Assembly (NCBI RefSeq): GCF_016429255.1
Contig: NZ_JAELUG010000002.1
Location: 62,001 to 126,000, forward strand
From: Rhizobium sp. ASV8
GTDB taxonomy: Bacteria > Pseudomonadota > Alphaproteobacteria > Rhizobiales > Rhizobiaceae
Length of the DNA stretch: 64,000 nt
Direction: 5' to 3'
Shown: positions 26,838 to 35,689 of the stretch, in pieces
How the letters are laid out: the number at the start of each line of letters is the position of its first letter
Position numbering within the stretch: position 1 is the first letter of the stretch
Made by a program: the position numbers and the translations under genes
The notes under the pieces: generated by a model
What the model saw: the letters and a program-made list of their open reading frames with translations, nothing else
Database searches by the model: none
Told to the model about the DNA's origin: nothing

Positions 26838-27606
26838 AAGCCTCAGGCTTCCGGCGTGGATCCCGCGCGGGGCTCTCATTCCCTTGGCGGCGGCTCTCAT
26901 CTGGTGGGCATCGGCAGCGGCGGGCTTTCTGTCCGGTCCGATGGCCGTGACGCCTCTGCGGGTATTAGAGGTGCCGCTTCTGGATCCTTCGGGGCGCGAA
27001 CTCTGGTTCTCCCTGCTTGCAAGCCTGTTGCGCGTACTGATCGGAAGCGTGATCGGCAGTGTAATCGGGATCGCCCTCGGCTATTTGGCAGGGACATACC
27101 GCGCCGCAGCATTGAGTCTGTCGCCCGGCATCCATACGGTCAGACAGGTCGCGCTCTTCGCCTGGATCCCTCTGTTGACCGCGTGGTTCGGCAATGGTGA
27201 AGGCACGAAGATCGTCTTTACCGTTCTCTCCACCTTCTTCCCGCTTTTTCTTGCGACGGAGCAGGGCGTCCGACAAGTTCCTCCGGCGCTGATCGACGTT
27301 GCTGATGTCCTGAAGCTACGTCGCGGCACGCGTATCCGGCAGCTCTATTTCCCCGCCGCCCTCCCCAGCATCTATCTCGGCCTGCAGATCGCCATACTCT
27401 CCGCCTGGATCGGAACAATCGGTGCGGAATATGCCGTGGGCAACGGGCGTGGGCTCGGCAGCTATCTGGCAAGCGCGCGCGACCAGTTCAGGATGGATAT
27501 CGTCCTCGTCGGCGTCATCGCGCTCGCGGTCGGCGGCGTCTTGCTCACCTACTCTGTCCGTCTCGTTGCGGCATCCCTCTCTCCCTGGACGAAAGAACAG
27601 CGATGA
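26830..27606 (+). CDS. ABC transporter permease (SsuC/TauC type), second
   Basis: A 258-residue permease, related to the preceding gene product (docking loop VADVLKLRRGTRIRQLYFPA). An upstream in-frame GTG is possible, but the ATG overlapping the previous stop fits coupled translation. Its stop overlaps the ATPase start (ATGA). Confidence 0.9.
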   Translation: MSESLRLPAWIPRGALIPLAAALIWWASAAAGFLSGPMAVTPLRVLEVPLLDPSGRELWFSLLASLLRVLIGSVIGSVIGIALGYLAGTYRAAALSLSPGIHTVRQVALFAWIPLLTAWFGNGEGTKIVFTVLSTFFPLFLATEQGVRQVPPALIDVADVLKLRRGTRIRQLYFPAALPSIYLGLQIAILSAWIGTIGAEYAVGNGRGLGSYLASARDQFRMDIVLVGVIALAVGGVLLTYSVRLVAASLSPWTKEQR

Positions 27607-28337
27607 ATGCGCTATCGATTGAACATGTCAGCAAGGTCTATTCTCTCGATGGCGTTGCGCGGCCGGTCCTGAACGACATCAATTTCACCGTGCGCCGCAA
27701 CGAGATCGTTGCAATGGTCGGCGCATCGGGATGCGGCAAGTCAACCTTGCTGCGTCTCATCGTGGGCCTTGATAGCGATTTTCGAGGATCGATCGTCAGC
27801 AACACACAGACAGCATCCCGAACCAAGGTCGGCATGGTATTCCAGGACCATCGCCTCTTTCCGTGGCTTACCGTTGAGGGAAATGTCGCCCTCGCCTTCG
27901 ACAATAGCGATCTGCCTGCCGGCCAGCGTCAGGAAAAAGCCAAGCATTATATCGAGCTGGTCGGGCTCGCCGAATTCTCGAAGGCCTACCCGCGTCAGCT
28001 ATCGGGAGGGATGGCACAGCGAGCCGCAATCGCGCGCGCACTCGCTCAGGAACCCGATATTCTTCTCATGGACGAGCCTTTCGGCGCGCTCGACTCAATC
28101 CTGCGAATGCGCCTGCAGGACGAGTTGCTGTCGATATGGGAGAAAAACCAGGTCTCGATCGTCATTGTCACGCATGATGTCGAGGAAGCCCTTTATCTTG
28201 CTGATCGTGTCATCGTCATGGAGCCCAATCCCGGCCGAATACGCGAAACCATCGACGTGGCGCTCCCGCGGCCTCGCGACCGCAACGGCGTCCTCCTGGC
28301 CAATTTGAAAAAGCATTGCCTCAGCATGCTTATATGA
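27603..28337 (+). CDS. ABC transporter ATP-binding protein (SsuB/TauB type)
   Basis: A 244-residue ATPase with Walker A GASGCGKSTLL, signature LSGGMAQRAAIARAL, Walker B ILLMDEPFGALD and H-loop VTHDVEEAL. No C-terminal regulatory domain. It is the last gene of the six-gene unit running from the flavoprotein, and converges on a small membrane protein gene. Confidence 0.93.
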   Translation: MNALSIEHVSKVYSLDGVARPVLNDINFTVRRNEIVAMVGASGCGKSTLLRLIVGLDSDFRGSIVSNTQTASRTKVGMVFQDHRLFPWLTVEGNVALAFDNSDLPAGQRQEKAKHYIELVGLAEFSKAYPRQLSGGMAQRAAIARALAQEPDILLMDEPFGALDSILRMRLQDELLSIWEKNQVSIVIVTHDVEEALYLADRVIVMEPNPGRIRETIDVALPRPRDRNGVLLANLKKHCLSMLI

Positions 28338-28356
28338 CCTCTGGGAAACACCGGGC

Positions 28357-28731
28357 CTATCTCCTGACGACGAGTAGCGAGAGAACGATCCCGCAAAGCA
28401 CGGCAATGAAGCATATTGCGGGCGTGAGGCGGATGAGAGCAGCGAAGATCTGTCTTTGCCTCGAACCACTGGCGAATGGCTTATCCGCAGCATCGCTCTC
28501 TCGGGCATCGGCTTTCAAGCCGAGAGCGTGACGCCCTTTTCCCGTCAATACGAAGCTGAGACCGAACTGGCCGTTGGCGTCGCCTGCGCGAATGAGCGAA
28601 GATTCAAGGGCGTGTTTCAATAGCAATCCCGTTTCAGCATCCGGGGTGCGATTGCCGGAGAACTCCAACGGGCCTTTGCGATGGATGGCGTCGAGGAGTT
28701 CCAACATGTCGGAACCGGTTTCTGGCTTCAT
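28357..28731 (-). CDS. Small winged-helix-like protein with a C-terminal membrane anchor
   Basis: A 124-residue protein. Residues 1-70 look like a short winged helix (ELLDAIHRKGPLEF, FGLSFVLTGKGRHAL), and residues 98-121 are a strong membrane helix (LTPAICFIAVLCGIVLSLLV). No family is recognised. The ribosome binding site CTGAAGGAAG supports the start. It could be a tail-anchored regulator. It has no clear operon partner. Confidence 0.6.
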   Translation of the reverse strand: MKPETGSDMLELLDAIHRKGPLEFSGNRTPDAETGLLLKHALESSLIRAGDANGQFGLSFVLTGKGRHALGLKADARESDAADKPFASGSRQRQIFAALIRLTPAICFIAVLCGIVLSLLVVRR

Positions 28732-28848
28732 CTTCCTTCAGCCCGTCCTTAAAGCGAGAACGATCCTTTAAGGCAATCGTTCTGACGAAGCTGTGTGAAG
28801 ATCGCGTCGAGGTGGCGTCAAGATTTTATGATATCGCCGGATGCCTGG

Positions 28849-28896
28849 GAGCCTTTCCAGAAAAAGAGGGAGCGGTTTTCCGCCGGGAATGCGCAA
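28849..28896. repeat. Degenerate copy of a rhizobial palindromic intergenic repeat
   Basis: Contains AAAAAGAGGGAGCGGTTTTC, aligning with the AAAAGTGNGCAGCGGTTTT core of the two better copies in the window. The flanking arms are partly decayed. Confidence 0.45.
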
Positions 28897-28961
28897 GGCC
28901 AAGAAGACGGAGGTCGTTCGCGATCCAAAGAGAGGCGGATGCGCTCCGGAATGTCCCAGGC

Positions 28962-30011
28962 TCAGTAACGCGGGACAGTGAAGCGTACGGTCGTCCCGCC
29001 ACCCTTGCGGCTTTCGATCGTCGCCTTGCCGCCATGTGCCTCGGCGATCGCCTTGACCACGGATAGGCCGAGCCCGGATCCTCCGGCCCTTCTGCTCCGC
29101 GCTTCGTCAGCTCTCCAGAAGCGCTCGAAGGCGTATTCCTGCTCCAAAGGGGTCATCCCCGGCCCGGTGTCCGAAATCTGCAGAATGGCAAATCCGCCCT
29201 TCATGAAAGTCTTGACCTCCAGCCGCGAACCCGGCGCATAGCGTGCGACATTGTCCATCAAGGCGAGAACGACCTGCCGAAGCCGCGCCCGATCCGCGAT
29301 GATCGGCGCGTTGCGCAAGTCTGTGACGATTTCCAATCGTTGCGCCGCCAGCGCCGGTCTCATCGTATCGACGGTGTCGCCGACTTCCGCCGCCAAATCG
29401 AAGCGCGAGACCTGGAGTTCCATCCGGCCCGCATTCATCAGCGAGAGGGTCTTGAGATCGTCGACAATCCGGGTGAGGGAATCGATATGCTTGACCAAGC
29501 CGAGAAACACATCCTGGCTCGGCTCGAAGACGCCGTCAGCAAGCCCTTGCATGCGCCCCCGAAGGATCGTCAACGGCGTGCGAAGCTCATGTGCGATGGC
29601 AGAATTCGAATATATCAGTTCTTTTTCGGCTCGCTGGAGCTTCTCCGCCATCTGGTTGAAATCTTCGATCAGCCGGTCCGCCTCTCCGAATGTGCCCTGC
29701 CCCGTGGCGCGGCCGGTGAAGTCCCCCTCGGCGATAGTCCGGGCAGTTTCGGCGACCGCGATGAGCGGCTTGACCAGTCGCCGGGCGAGCCGCCAACCGA
29801 CATAGGCACCCACGGCCTGACCGATCGCGACATTGATGGCAAGAACCACGAAGTCGGTCGGCGCCCATTCTTCCGCTGCGGCGGGCTCCGGGAAAAGCCA
29901 ATCCCAGACCCACCCATAGATCAGGAAGCCGAAAAACATGACCGACAGGGATACGAACGCGACGATCGTCGTCGACCAGACGATCTGCCGATTGAGGCTA
30001 TTTTTAACCAA
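28962..30011 (-). CDS. Two-component sensor histidine kinase (BaeS/AdeS-like)
   Basis: A membrane histidine kinase. From the TTG start chosen here it has two membrane helices (about residues 10-33 and 55-75) around a short periplasmic loop, a HAMP linker (RLVKPLIAVAETARTIAEGD), the phospho-accepting histidine in SAIAHELRTPLTILRG, and an ATPase domain (DNVARYAPGS, ISDTGPGM, GSGLGLSVVKAIAEAHGG). TTG at 30011 overlaps the response-regulator stop by 8 bases. An ATG at 30077 would extend the protein by 22 residues inside the regulator gene and is less likely. It is divergent from an RND efflux operon, the classic arrangement of BaeSR or AdeRS, so it probably senses envelope or drug stress. Confidence 0.88.
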   Translation of the reverse strand: MVKNSLNRQIVWSTTIVAFVSLSVMFFGFLIYGWVWDWLFPEPAAAEEWAPTDFVVLAINVAIGQAVGAYVGWRLARRLVKPLIAVAETARTIAEGDFTGRATGQGTFGEADRLIEDFNQMAEKLQRAEKELIYSNSAIAHELRTPLTILRGRMQGLADGVFEPSQDVFLGLVKHIDSLTRIVDDLKTLSLMNAGRMELQVSRFDLAAEVGDTVDTMRPALAAQRLEIVTDLRNAPIIADRARLRQVVLALMDNVARYAPGSRLEVKTFMKGGFAILQISDTGPGMTPLEQEYAFERFWRADEARSRRAGGSGLGLSVVKAIAEAHGGKATIESRKGGGTTVRFTVPRY

Positions 30012-30705
30012 GGTCGCCAAGGCGGTAGCCCACTCCCCTGACCCCGTTGAGAAGGTTGCCGACACCAACCGCATCAAGCTTCTTGCGAAGCTTGCTCATA
30101 TGGCTATCGACCGTCCTGTCGAGTGCATCACCTTCCGGAAGGCAGGCGTCGATGATCTCGCCTCTTTCGAAGGCCCGGTTGGGGTAGCCGGCCATGAACT
30201 CGAGAATCCGAAACTCCGTCCGGGTCAATGGCAAAACAATCCGACGATCGCCGTTGTCGACTGATGCCACATGCGCAACCGAATCGATCGAGAGCCTCCC
30301 GATCCGCAAAACCTTGTTCGCCATACCGCCGCTGACCGACCGCCTGAGGATCGCGCGTGCGCGCGCCACGACCTCGGCCGGGTTGAACGGTTTCACGACA
30401 TAATCGTCGGCACCCGCCCGCAAGCCCTGCAGCCTGTCCACATCATCGGCAAGCGCGGTCACCATGATGACCGGCGTGGTTCCGCGCTTGTGGATCGCGG
30501 CAAGCACGGCATAACCGTCAAGCTTGGGTAGCTTGACATCGAGCACGACCAGATCGGGCCTGAGACGCTGGTGATGGGAAAGCCCTATCTCGCCGTCCGA
30601 TGCAGTCAGAACGCGAAATCCCTCACGTTCGAAATAGCGTTCGAGGATATCGGATATTTCCGGCTCATCCTCAATGATCAGTACAAGAGCGTTTTCCATT
30701 CGCAC
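30004..30705 (-). CDS. OmpR/PhoB family response regulator (BaeR/AdeR-like)
   Basis: A 233-residue regulator with an N-terminal receiver (phospho-acceptor D56 in VVLDVKLPKLDGY, conserved lysine in YVVKPFNP) and a C-terminal OmpR winged helix (LPLTRTEFRILEFM, TVDSHMSKLRKKL, VRGVGYRLG). It is upstream of, and slightly overlapping, the kinase gene and is divergent from the RND pump genes, which it likely activates. The 333-bp divergent region holds a 21-bp perfect inverted repeat. Confidence 0.93.
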   Translation of the reverse strand: MRMENALVLIIEDEPEISDILERYFEREGFRVLTASDGEIGLSHHQRLRPDLVVLDVKLPKLDGYAVLAAIHKRGTTPVIMVTALADDVDRLQGLRAGADDYVVKPFNPAEVVARARAILRRSVSGGMANKVLRIGRLSIDSVAHVASVDNGDRRIVLPLTRTEFRILEFMAGYPNRAFERGEIIDACLPEGDALDRTVDSHMSKLRKKLDAVGVGNLLNGVRGVGYRLGDLG

Positions 30706-30822
30706 CTCCAGCCTTGAGAAAAGGCCGCGCGACGCTGGCCGTCAACATTCATTTCGCGTCTCCACGAAACGTCCACATATACTCCATCGAACCGCAACGC
30801 TTCTCCTGTTTGGTGCTAGGCA

Positions 30823-30873
30823 GAGCAATTCCCGGAAAAGTGCGCAGCGGTTTTCCGCCCGGAATCGCATGAA
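30823..30873. repeat. Rhizobial palindromic intergenic repeat, copy with CCGGAAAA arms
   Basis: CCCGGAAAAGTGCGCAGCGG is followed by TTTTCCGCCCGGAAT; the arms pair around the GTGCGCAGCG centre. The core matches the repeat after the cyclase gene. Such elements occur in many copies in Rhizobium genomes. Confidence 0.65.
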
Positions 30874-30883
30874 GACAGTAGCC

Positions 30884-30927
30884 CCGGAGCCGTCGGAGGA
30901 TTTCTCGAAATCCTCCGACGGCTCCGG
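30884..30927. repeat. 21-bp perfect inverted repeat ahead of the RND operon
   Basis: The left arm begins CCGGAGCCGTCGGAGG and ends ATTTC; the right arm is its exact complement, with only TC between. It is 111 bp before the RND adaptor start. As RNA it would form a very stable hairpin on either strand but has no T-run. It could be a regulator site, a transcription roadblock or a mobile palindrome. Confidence 0.75.
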
Positions 30928-31038
30928 CGTGAACCATACGACTAGACACGAACGTTCGAAAATAGAATCGAAGCGGTGAGATGGCGTGACGCCACGTCCG
31001 GAAAATCCTCGCCCTTCGGTCCAGACAGGAAGCCATCA

Positions 31039-32223
31039 ATGCTGATGAACAAGGGACTGCGTGGGCGAAAGGTGCTGCTGACGGTTACGGCTATGCTCGC
31101 GCTGGTCGCAGGCCAGGTATCCTCCCAGGAAGAAGGCCAGATGCCGACGCCCGCCGTGGGTGTCGTTGAATTGAAGGCGCATGCCGTTCCCGTGATGAGC
31201 GAGCTTCCCGGCCGCATCGCCGCGACCAGGGTTTCGGAAGTGCGGGCCAGGGTCTCGGGCATATTGCAGGAGCGGGTCTTCGAGCAAGGCAGCCTGGTGC
31301 ACAAGGACGATGTCTTGTACCGGATCGATCCCCGCTTGTTCGAGGTTCGCGTCGCCAGCGCCGAAGCGGCACTCAAGAAGGCAAAGGCGGTTCAGGCCAA
31401 TGCCAAGCAGCAGCTCGAACGCCAGCGCACGCTCAAAGAACGCAATGTTGTCAGCGCGGTGGACTACGACACCGCCGCCGTCAATCTCGATCAGGCCGAG
31501 GCCGATGTCGCTTCTCAGCAAGCCGTGCTCGACGAGGCCAAGATCAATCTCGGCTACACCGAAGTGCGGGCGCCGATTACCGGCGTCATCGGCGGCGCTC
31601 TTGCCACGGAAGGAACGCTGGTGACAGCCGACAGCACCTCCAATCTGGCGCTCATTCAGCAGGTCGATCCCGTCTATGCCGACTTCACGCAGTCGGCGCA
31701 GCAACTTCTTGCGCTCAAGCAGGCGGTAAGCGAAGGCAAGCTCGAGAGCCCGGCACCCGGCCAAGCGCGTGTCGAACTCGTCTTCGACGGCGGCAAGGTC
31801 TATTCGCTACCCGGCAAGCTGCTGTTCTCGAACGCCAATGTCGACCCGAACACAGGGCAGGTCACGCTGCGGGCAGAATTCGCCAATCCTAAGGGCGATC
31901 TCCTGCCGGGCATGTATGTCCGCGTACGCATTGAGCAAGCGGTCCAACAGGCCGGTCTCACGATCCCGCAACGCGCCGTCACCAGAACCTCGGAGGGTAA
32001 ACCCCAAGTGTTCGTCCTCGCGGCCGATGGCACCGCGCAGGTGCGTGATGTCTCGCTCGGCACCTCCCTCGGCTCGGAATGGATCGTTCTCTCCGGGCTG
32101 AAGGAAGGCGAGAAAGTGATCGCCGACGGAGTCCAGAAGGTCCAGCCCGGAGCAAAGGTGAACGCCGAGGCATGGAAGCCCGACACCGCCGATTCCAGCA
32201 CTCCCATTCAGGCCGCGAAGTAA
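31039..32223 (+). CDS. RND efflux periplasmic adaptor (membrane fusion protein)
   Basis: A 394-residue adaptor of the AcrA/MexA type. It has an N-terminal signal (LLTVTAMLALVAG), a barrel-sandwich lipoyl hybrid domain (ARVSGILQERVFEQGSLV and INLGYTEVRAPITGVIGG), a central coiled coil rich in Gln/Ala, and the C-terminal beta-barrel/membrane-proximal part. The start at MLMNKGL follows CAGGAAGCC; the open frame begins earlier, but upstream residues do not look like a signal. It is followed at 7 bp by the pump gene. No outer-membrane channel gene is nearby, so a shared TolC is needed. Confidence 0.93.
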   Translation: MLMNKGLRGRKVLLTVTAMLALVAGQVSSQEEGQMPTPAVGVVELKAHAVPVMSELPGRIAATRVSEVRARVSGILQERVFEQGSLVHKDDVLYRIDPRLFEVRVASAEAALKKAKAVQANAKQQLERQRTLKERNVVSAVDYDTAAVNLDQAEADVASQQAVLDEAKINLGYTEVRAPITGVIGGALATEGTLVTADSTSNLALIQQVDPVYADFTQSAQQLLALKQAVSEGKLESPAPGQARVELVFDGGKVYSLPGKLLFSNANVDPNTGQVTLRAEFANPKGDLLPGMYVRVRIEQAVQQAGLTIPQRAVTRTSEGKPQVFVLAADGTAQVRDVSLGTSLGSEWIVLSGLKEGEKVIADGVQKVQPGAKVNAEAWKPDTADSSTPIQAAK

Positions 32224-32230
32224 TACGAAC

Positions 32231-35200
32231 ATGGCACAATTATTCATCAGGCGGCCCGTCCTCGCATGGGTTTGCGCTTTCTTCATCATGATAGCGGGGA
32301 TCATCACGATCCCCATGCTGCCGGTTGCCCAGTATCCTAATGTGGCGCCGCCGCAGTTGTCGATTTCAGCCTCCTATCCCGGCGCCTCGCCGCAGGAGAT
32401 CTACCAGGGCGTAACCCGGCAGATCGAGGAGGAACTGAACGGCGTCCACGGACTGGTCGATTTCGAATCGACATCCGACAATTCCGGCTCGGTCAGCATC
32501 AGCGCGACCTTCACCACCGGCACCGATATCGGCAAGGCGACCGTCGACGTGCAGAACGCTGTCCGGCGCGTGGAATCGCGCCTGCCGGCCGCTGTACGCA
32601 CGCAGGGTATTTCAGTGGAAGAAGCCAGCTCCGGCTTCCTGCTGATCGCAGCGCTGACCTCGACCGACGGCTCGATGGACGAGATCGCTCTTGGCGACTA
32701 CATCAACAGGAACGTTCTCGGTGAACTCCGTCGACTGCCGGGCGTGGGACGTGCGCAGGTCTTTGCGTCGCAGCGCGCACTGCGCGTCTGGATCGATCCG
32801 GACAAGATGGTCGGACTGCATCTGACGAGCGCTGATATCAATGCCGCGATCGTCGCACAGAATGCCCAGGTCGCAGCGGGCCAGATCGGTGCCACGCCGA
32901 ACCCCGTCAGCCAGGACCTGACCGCTACCGTTATCGTCGAGGGACAATTGAAGACCGCCGAGCAGTTCGGCGACATCATCCTGCGCGCCAATTCGGACGG
33001 CTCGACCGTACGGCTGCGCGACGTAGCCCGTATCGACGACGGCGCGGAAAACTATTCGACGACAAGCCGGCTCAACGGCCAGCCGAGCGCCGGTCTTGCG
33101 ATCCAGCTGACCTCGACGGGCAACGCCGTCGCCGTTTCCAGCGCGATCAAGACGAAGATGGACGAACTGTCGAAGTTCTTCCCCAAGGGCGTCGAATACT
33201 CCATTCCCTACGACACGAGCCCCTTCGTGAAGGCTTCGATCGAGAAGGTCGTGCACACGCTGCTCGAGGCCATCGCGCTTGTCTTCATCGTTATGTTCGT
33301 GTTCCTGCAGAACTTCCGCTACACGGTCATTCCGACGCTCGTCGTCCCCGTCGCGCTTCTCGGAACCTGCGCGGTGATGTACGCAACGGGCTTCTCCATC
33401 AACGTGCTGACCATGTTCGCCATGGTGCTGGCAATCGGCATTCTCGTCGACGACGCCATTGTCGTGGTCGAAAACGTCGAGCGCATCATGGCCGAAGAAG
33501 GTCTTTCACCGAAGGCTGCAACCCAGAAGGCGATGAGCCAGATTACCGGGGCGATCCTCGGCATCACCCTGGTGCTGTCCTGCGTCTTCATCCCGATGGC
33601 ATTCTTCCCCGGTGCATCCGGCATCATCTATCGCCAGTTCTCGCTGACCATGGTCGTGTCGATCCTCTTTTCGGCCTTCCTTGCGCTATCGCTGACACCA
33701 GCGCTCTGCGCCACATTCCTGAAGCCTATCAAAGAGGGGCATCACGAGAAGGGCGGCCCCGGCGGCTGGTTTAACCGCAAGTTCAGCAGCCTCACGGCTG
33801 GCTATGCCCGGACGGCCACCGGAATGGCGCGCCGATCCGGCCGCATGATGGTGGTCTATCTCGCGCTCGTGATCGGTCTTGGCTATCTCTTCGTCAACCT
33901 GCCAGGCTCGTTCGTGCCGCAGGAAGACCAGGGTATTCTCATCGTCGATATCCAGGGGCCGCCGGAAGCAAGTGCCAATCGCACGATCGCTTCGCTGAAG
34001 CAGGTGGAAGCCATTTTCAAGGCCGAACCGGCCGTCAGGGACGTCTTCGCCGTTCAAGGCTTCAGCTTCTCCGGCAGCGGTGCGAATGCGGCGCTCGCCT
34101 TCGTCACGCTCAAGGATTGGAGCGAGCGGCCCAAGGGCAGCTCCGCCGATGAGGTCGCGGCGCGCGTGAACCAGAAACTGTCGACATTGAAGGATGCGAC
34201 GTCCTTCGCACTCTCGCCTCCCGCGATCGACGGCTTCGGAACGACGAGCGGCTTCTCGTTCAGGCTTCAGGATCGCGCCGGACGCGGGCTGGAAGCCCTC
34301 AAGAATGCCGGCGCCGAGTTGATGGAGAAGGCTGCAAAGAGCAGCATCCTCACCAACGTCCGCACCGAAGGAATGCCTGAAGCCGCGCAGGTCATCCTTC
34401 AAATCGATCGCGAGAAGGCCAATACCTTTGGTGTTGGCTTCGCCGAGATCAACGACACGATCACCGCCAACCTCGGATCCTCCTACATCAACGACCACCC
34501 CAATGCGGGACGGATGCAACAGGTGATCGTCCAAGCCGACGGTCGCAGCCGCATGCAGGTGGAGGACATGATGAAGCTGAATGTTCGCAATGCAAGCGGC
34601 GGCATGGTCCCCCTGGCGTCTTTCGCAACTGCGACCTGGCGCAAGGGCAACCCACAGATCGTCGGCTACAACGGCTATCCCACGATCCGCATCACCGGCG
34701 AAGCCGCTGCGGGTCAATCTTCCGGCGCGGCGATCGCCGAAATGGAGCGTCTGGCAGGGGAACTGCCGAGCGGCTTCGGCTACGAGTGGTCCGGGCAATC
34801 GAGGGAAGAAATCACGTCGGGCGCACAGGCTCCGATGCTGTTCGGCCTCTCGATCCTGTTCGTATTCCTTCTGCTGGCAGGCCTCTATGAAAGCTGGTCT
34901 ATCCCGCTTTCTGTGATGCTGGTGGTGCCGCTCGGCATCATCGGTTGCGTGCTGGCGATGATCCTGCGAGACATGCCGAACGACCTCTACTTCAAGGTCG
35001 GCTTGATCGCGATCATCGGGCTTTCCGCCAAGAATGCCATTCTCATCGTGGAATTCGCCAAGGACTATTACGGGCAAGGCAAATCGCTGCTGGATTCAGC
35101 CATCGAAGCGGCGCGGGTTCGGTTCCGGCCGATCGTCATGACATCGCTCGCCTTTACCCTCGGCGTCGTTCCGCTGGCGATCGCCACCGGTCCGAGCGCC

Positions 35201-35380
35201 GCCAGCCAGAACGCAATCGGCACAGGCGTACTCGGCGGCATGATCTCGGCCACGGTCCTTGCTGTTTTCTTCGTTCCGGCATTCTTCGTCTTCGTTCTCA
35301 AGGTATTGCGAACGAAGAGACCGGTTGAGGATCAAGCCGGGGAGGAAGTCTCCAAATCGACAACGTCAGCCCATCCCTGA
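32231..35380 (+). CDS. RND multidrug efflux pump (HAE1, AcrB/MexB type)
   Basis: A 1049-residue inner-membrane proton/drug antiporter, full length for the family. It starts AQLFIRRPVLAWVCAFFIMI, has the two large periplasmic loops, and the proton-relay aspartates lie in the fourth helix (AIGILVDDAIVVVENVERIM). The C-terminal helices include GLIAIIGLSAKNAILIVEFA. It forms the pump with the adaptor upstream and is probably controlled by the divergent two-component system. Confidence 0.96.
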   Translation: MAQLFIRRPVLAWVCAFFIMIAGIITIPMLPVAQYPNVAPPQLSISASYPGASPQEIYQGVTRQIEEELNGVHGLVDFESTSDNSGSVSISATFTTGTDIGKATVDVQNAVRRVESRLPAAVRTQGISVEEASSGFLLIAALTSTDGSMDEIALGDYINRNVLGELRRLPGVGRAQVFASQRALRVWIDPDKMVGLHLTSADINAAIVAQNAQVAAGQIGATPNPVSQDLTATVIVEGQLKTAEQFGDIILRANSDGSTVRLRDVARIDDGAENYSTTSRLNGQPSAGLAIQLTSTGNAVAVSSAIKTKMDELSKFFPKGVEYSIPYDTSPFVKASIEKVVHTLLEAIALVFIVMFVFLQNFRYTVIPTLVVPVALLGTCAVMYATGFSINVLTMFAMVLAIGILVDDAIVVVENVERIMAEEGLSPKAATQKAMSQITGAILGITLVLSCVFIPMAFFPGASGIIYRQFSLTMVVSILFSAFLALSLTPALCATFLKPIKEGHHEKGGPGGWFNRKFSSLTAGYARTATGMARRSGRMMVVYLALVIGLGYLFVNLPGSFVPQEDQGILIVDIQGPPEASANRTIASLKQVEAIFKAEPAVRDVFAVQGFSFSGSGANAALAFVTLKDWSERPKGSSADEVAARVNQKLSTLKDATSFALSPPAIDGFGTTSGFSFRLQDRAGRGLEALKNAGAELMEKAAKSSILTNVRTEGMPEAAQVILQIDREKANTFGVGFAEINDTITANLGSSYINDHPNAGRMQQVIVQADGRSRMQVEDMMKLNVRNASGGMVPLASFATATWRKGNPQIVGYNGYPTIRITGEAAAGQSSGAAIAEMERLAGELPSGFGYEWSGQSREEITSGAQAPMLFGLSILFVFLLLAGLYESWSIPLSVMLVVPLGIIGCVLAMILRDMPNDLYFKVGLIAIIGLSAKNAILIVEFAKDYYGQGKSLLDSAIEAARVRFRPIVMTSLAFTLGVVPLAIATGPSAASQNAIGTGVLGGMISATVLAVFFVPAFFVFVLKVLRTKRPVEDQAGEEVSKSTTSAHP

Positions 35381-35390
35381 CCGGATGGGC
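35369..35390 (+). terminator. Stem-loop overlapping the RND pump stop codon
   Basis: GCCCATCC pairs perfectly with GGATGGGC over a 6-base loop. There is no T-run; likely 3' end protection or partial termination. Confidence 0.45.
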
Positions 35391-35689
35391 GGCAGATCTC
35401 CGCTCTTTCAAAGGAACCCGAAATGCCTGCAAACGTCACTCTGCTTCATCCGCCGTCGTCCGAGCAGGTGTCCTTGCAAGATGCTGTCCACCGTCACGGT
35501 TTGCTGCGTCTTACGCCAGCACTGCCTTAGGGCCTTGCTCCTCCGGCCCGGAGACACGGGCGGCAATCGCAATCAGCGGTCTGCCTTTTCGATGTCTCCG
35601 GTCGCCCCCGTTAATTTTGCGAACGCTCGTATGTGAAACTCAGTTGTTGAGAAAACGACCGTTCGAAAACTATCTGCGCAGGTGCCTTA
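35381..35689. other. Region between the RND pump and the drug MFS gene
   Basis: A 309-bp region holding a possible 35-residue reading frame and a long-range inverted repeat (CCGGAGACA at 35548-35556 and TGTCTCCGG at 35593-35601). No recognised gene. Confidence 0.5.
35423..35530 (+). CDS. Possible 35-residue peptide
   Basis: A short frame, MPANVTLLHPPSSEQVSLQD and onward to a TAG stop, preceded by CAAAGGAACCCGAA, a good ribosome binding site. It shows no similarity that I recognise. It may be a leader peptide linked to the hairpin just downstream, a gene remnant, or chance. Confidence 0.2.
   Translation: MPANVTLLHPPSSEQVSLQDAVHRHGLLRLTPALP

Larger units (their letters stand above)
30706..31038. 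other. Divergent regulatory region between the response regulator and the RND pump
   Basis: A 333-bp region with a palindromic repeat copy and a long perfect inverted repeat. No gene is seen in it. Confidence 0.6.

Noticed and set aside
30012..30077. Upstream ATG start for the sensor kinase
   Set aside because: It would overlap the response regulator by 74 bases and add residues unlike a kinase N-terminus; TTG at 30011 overlaps by 8 and precedes the first membrane helix directly.
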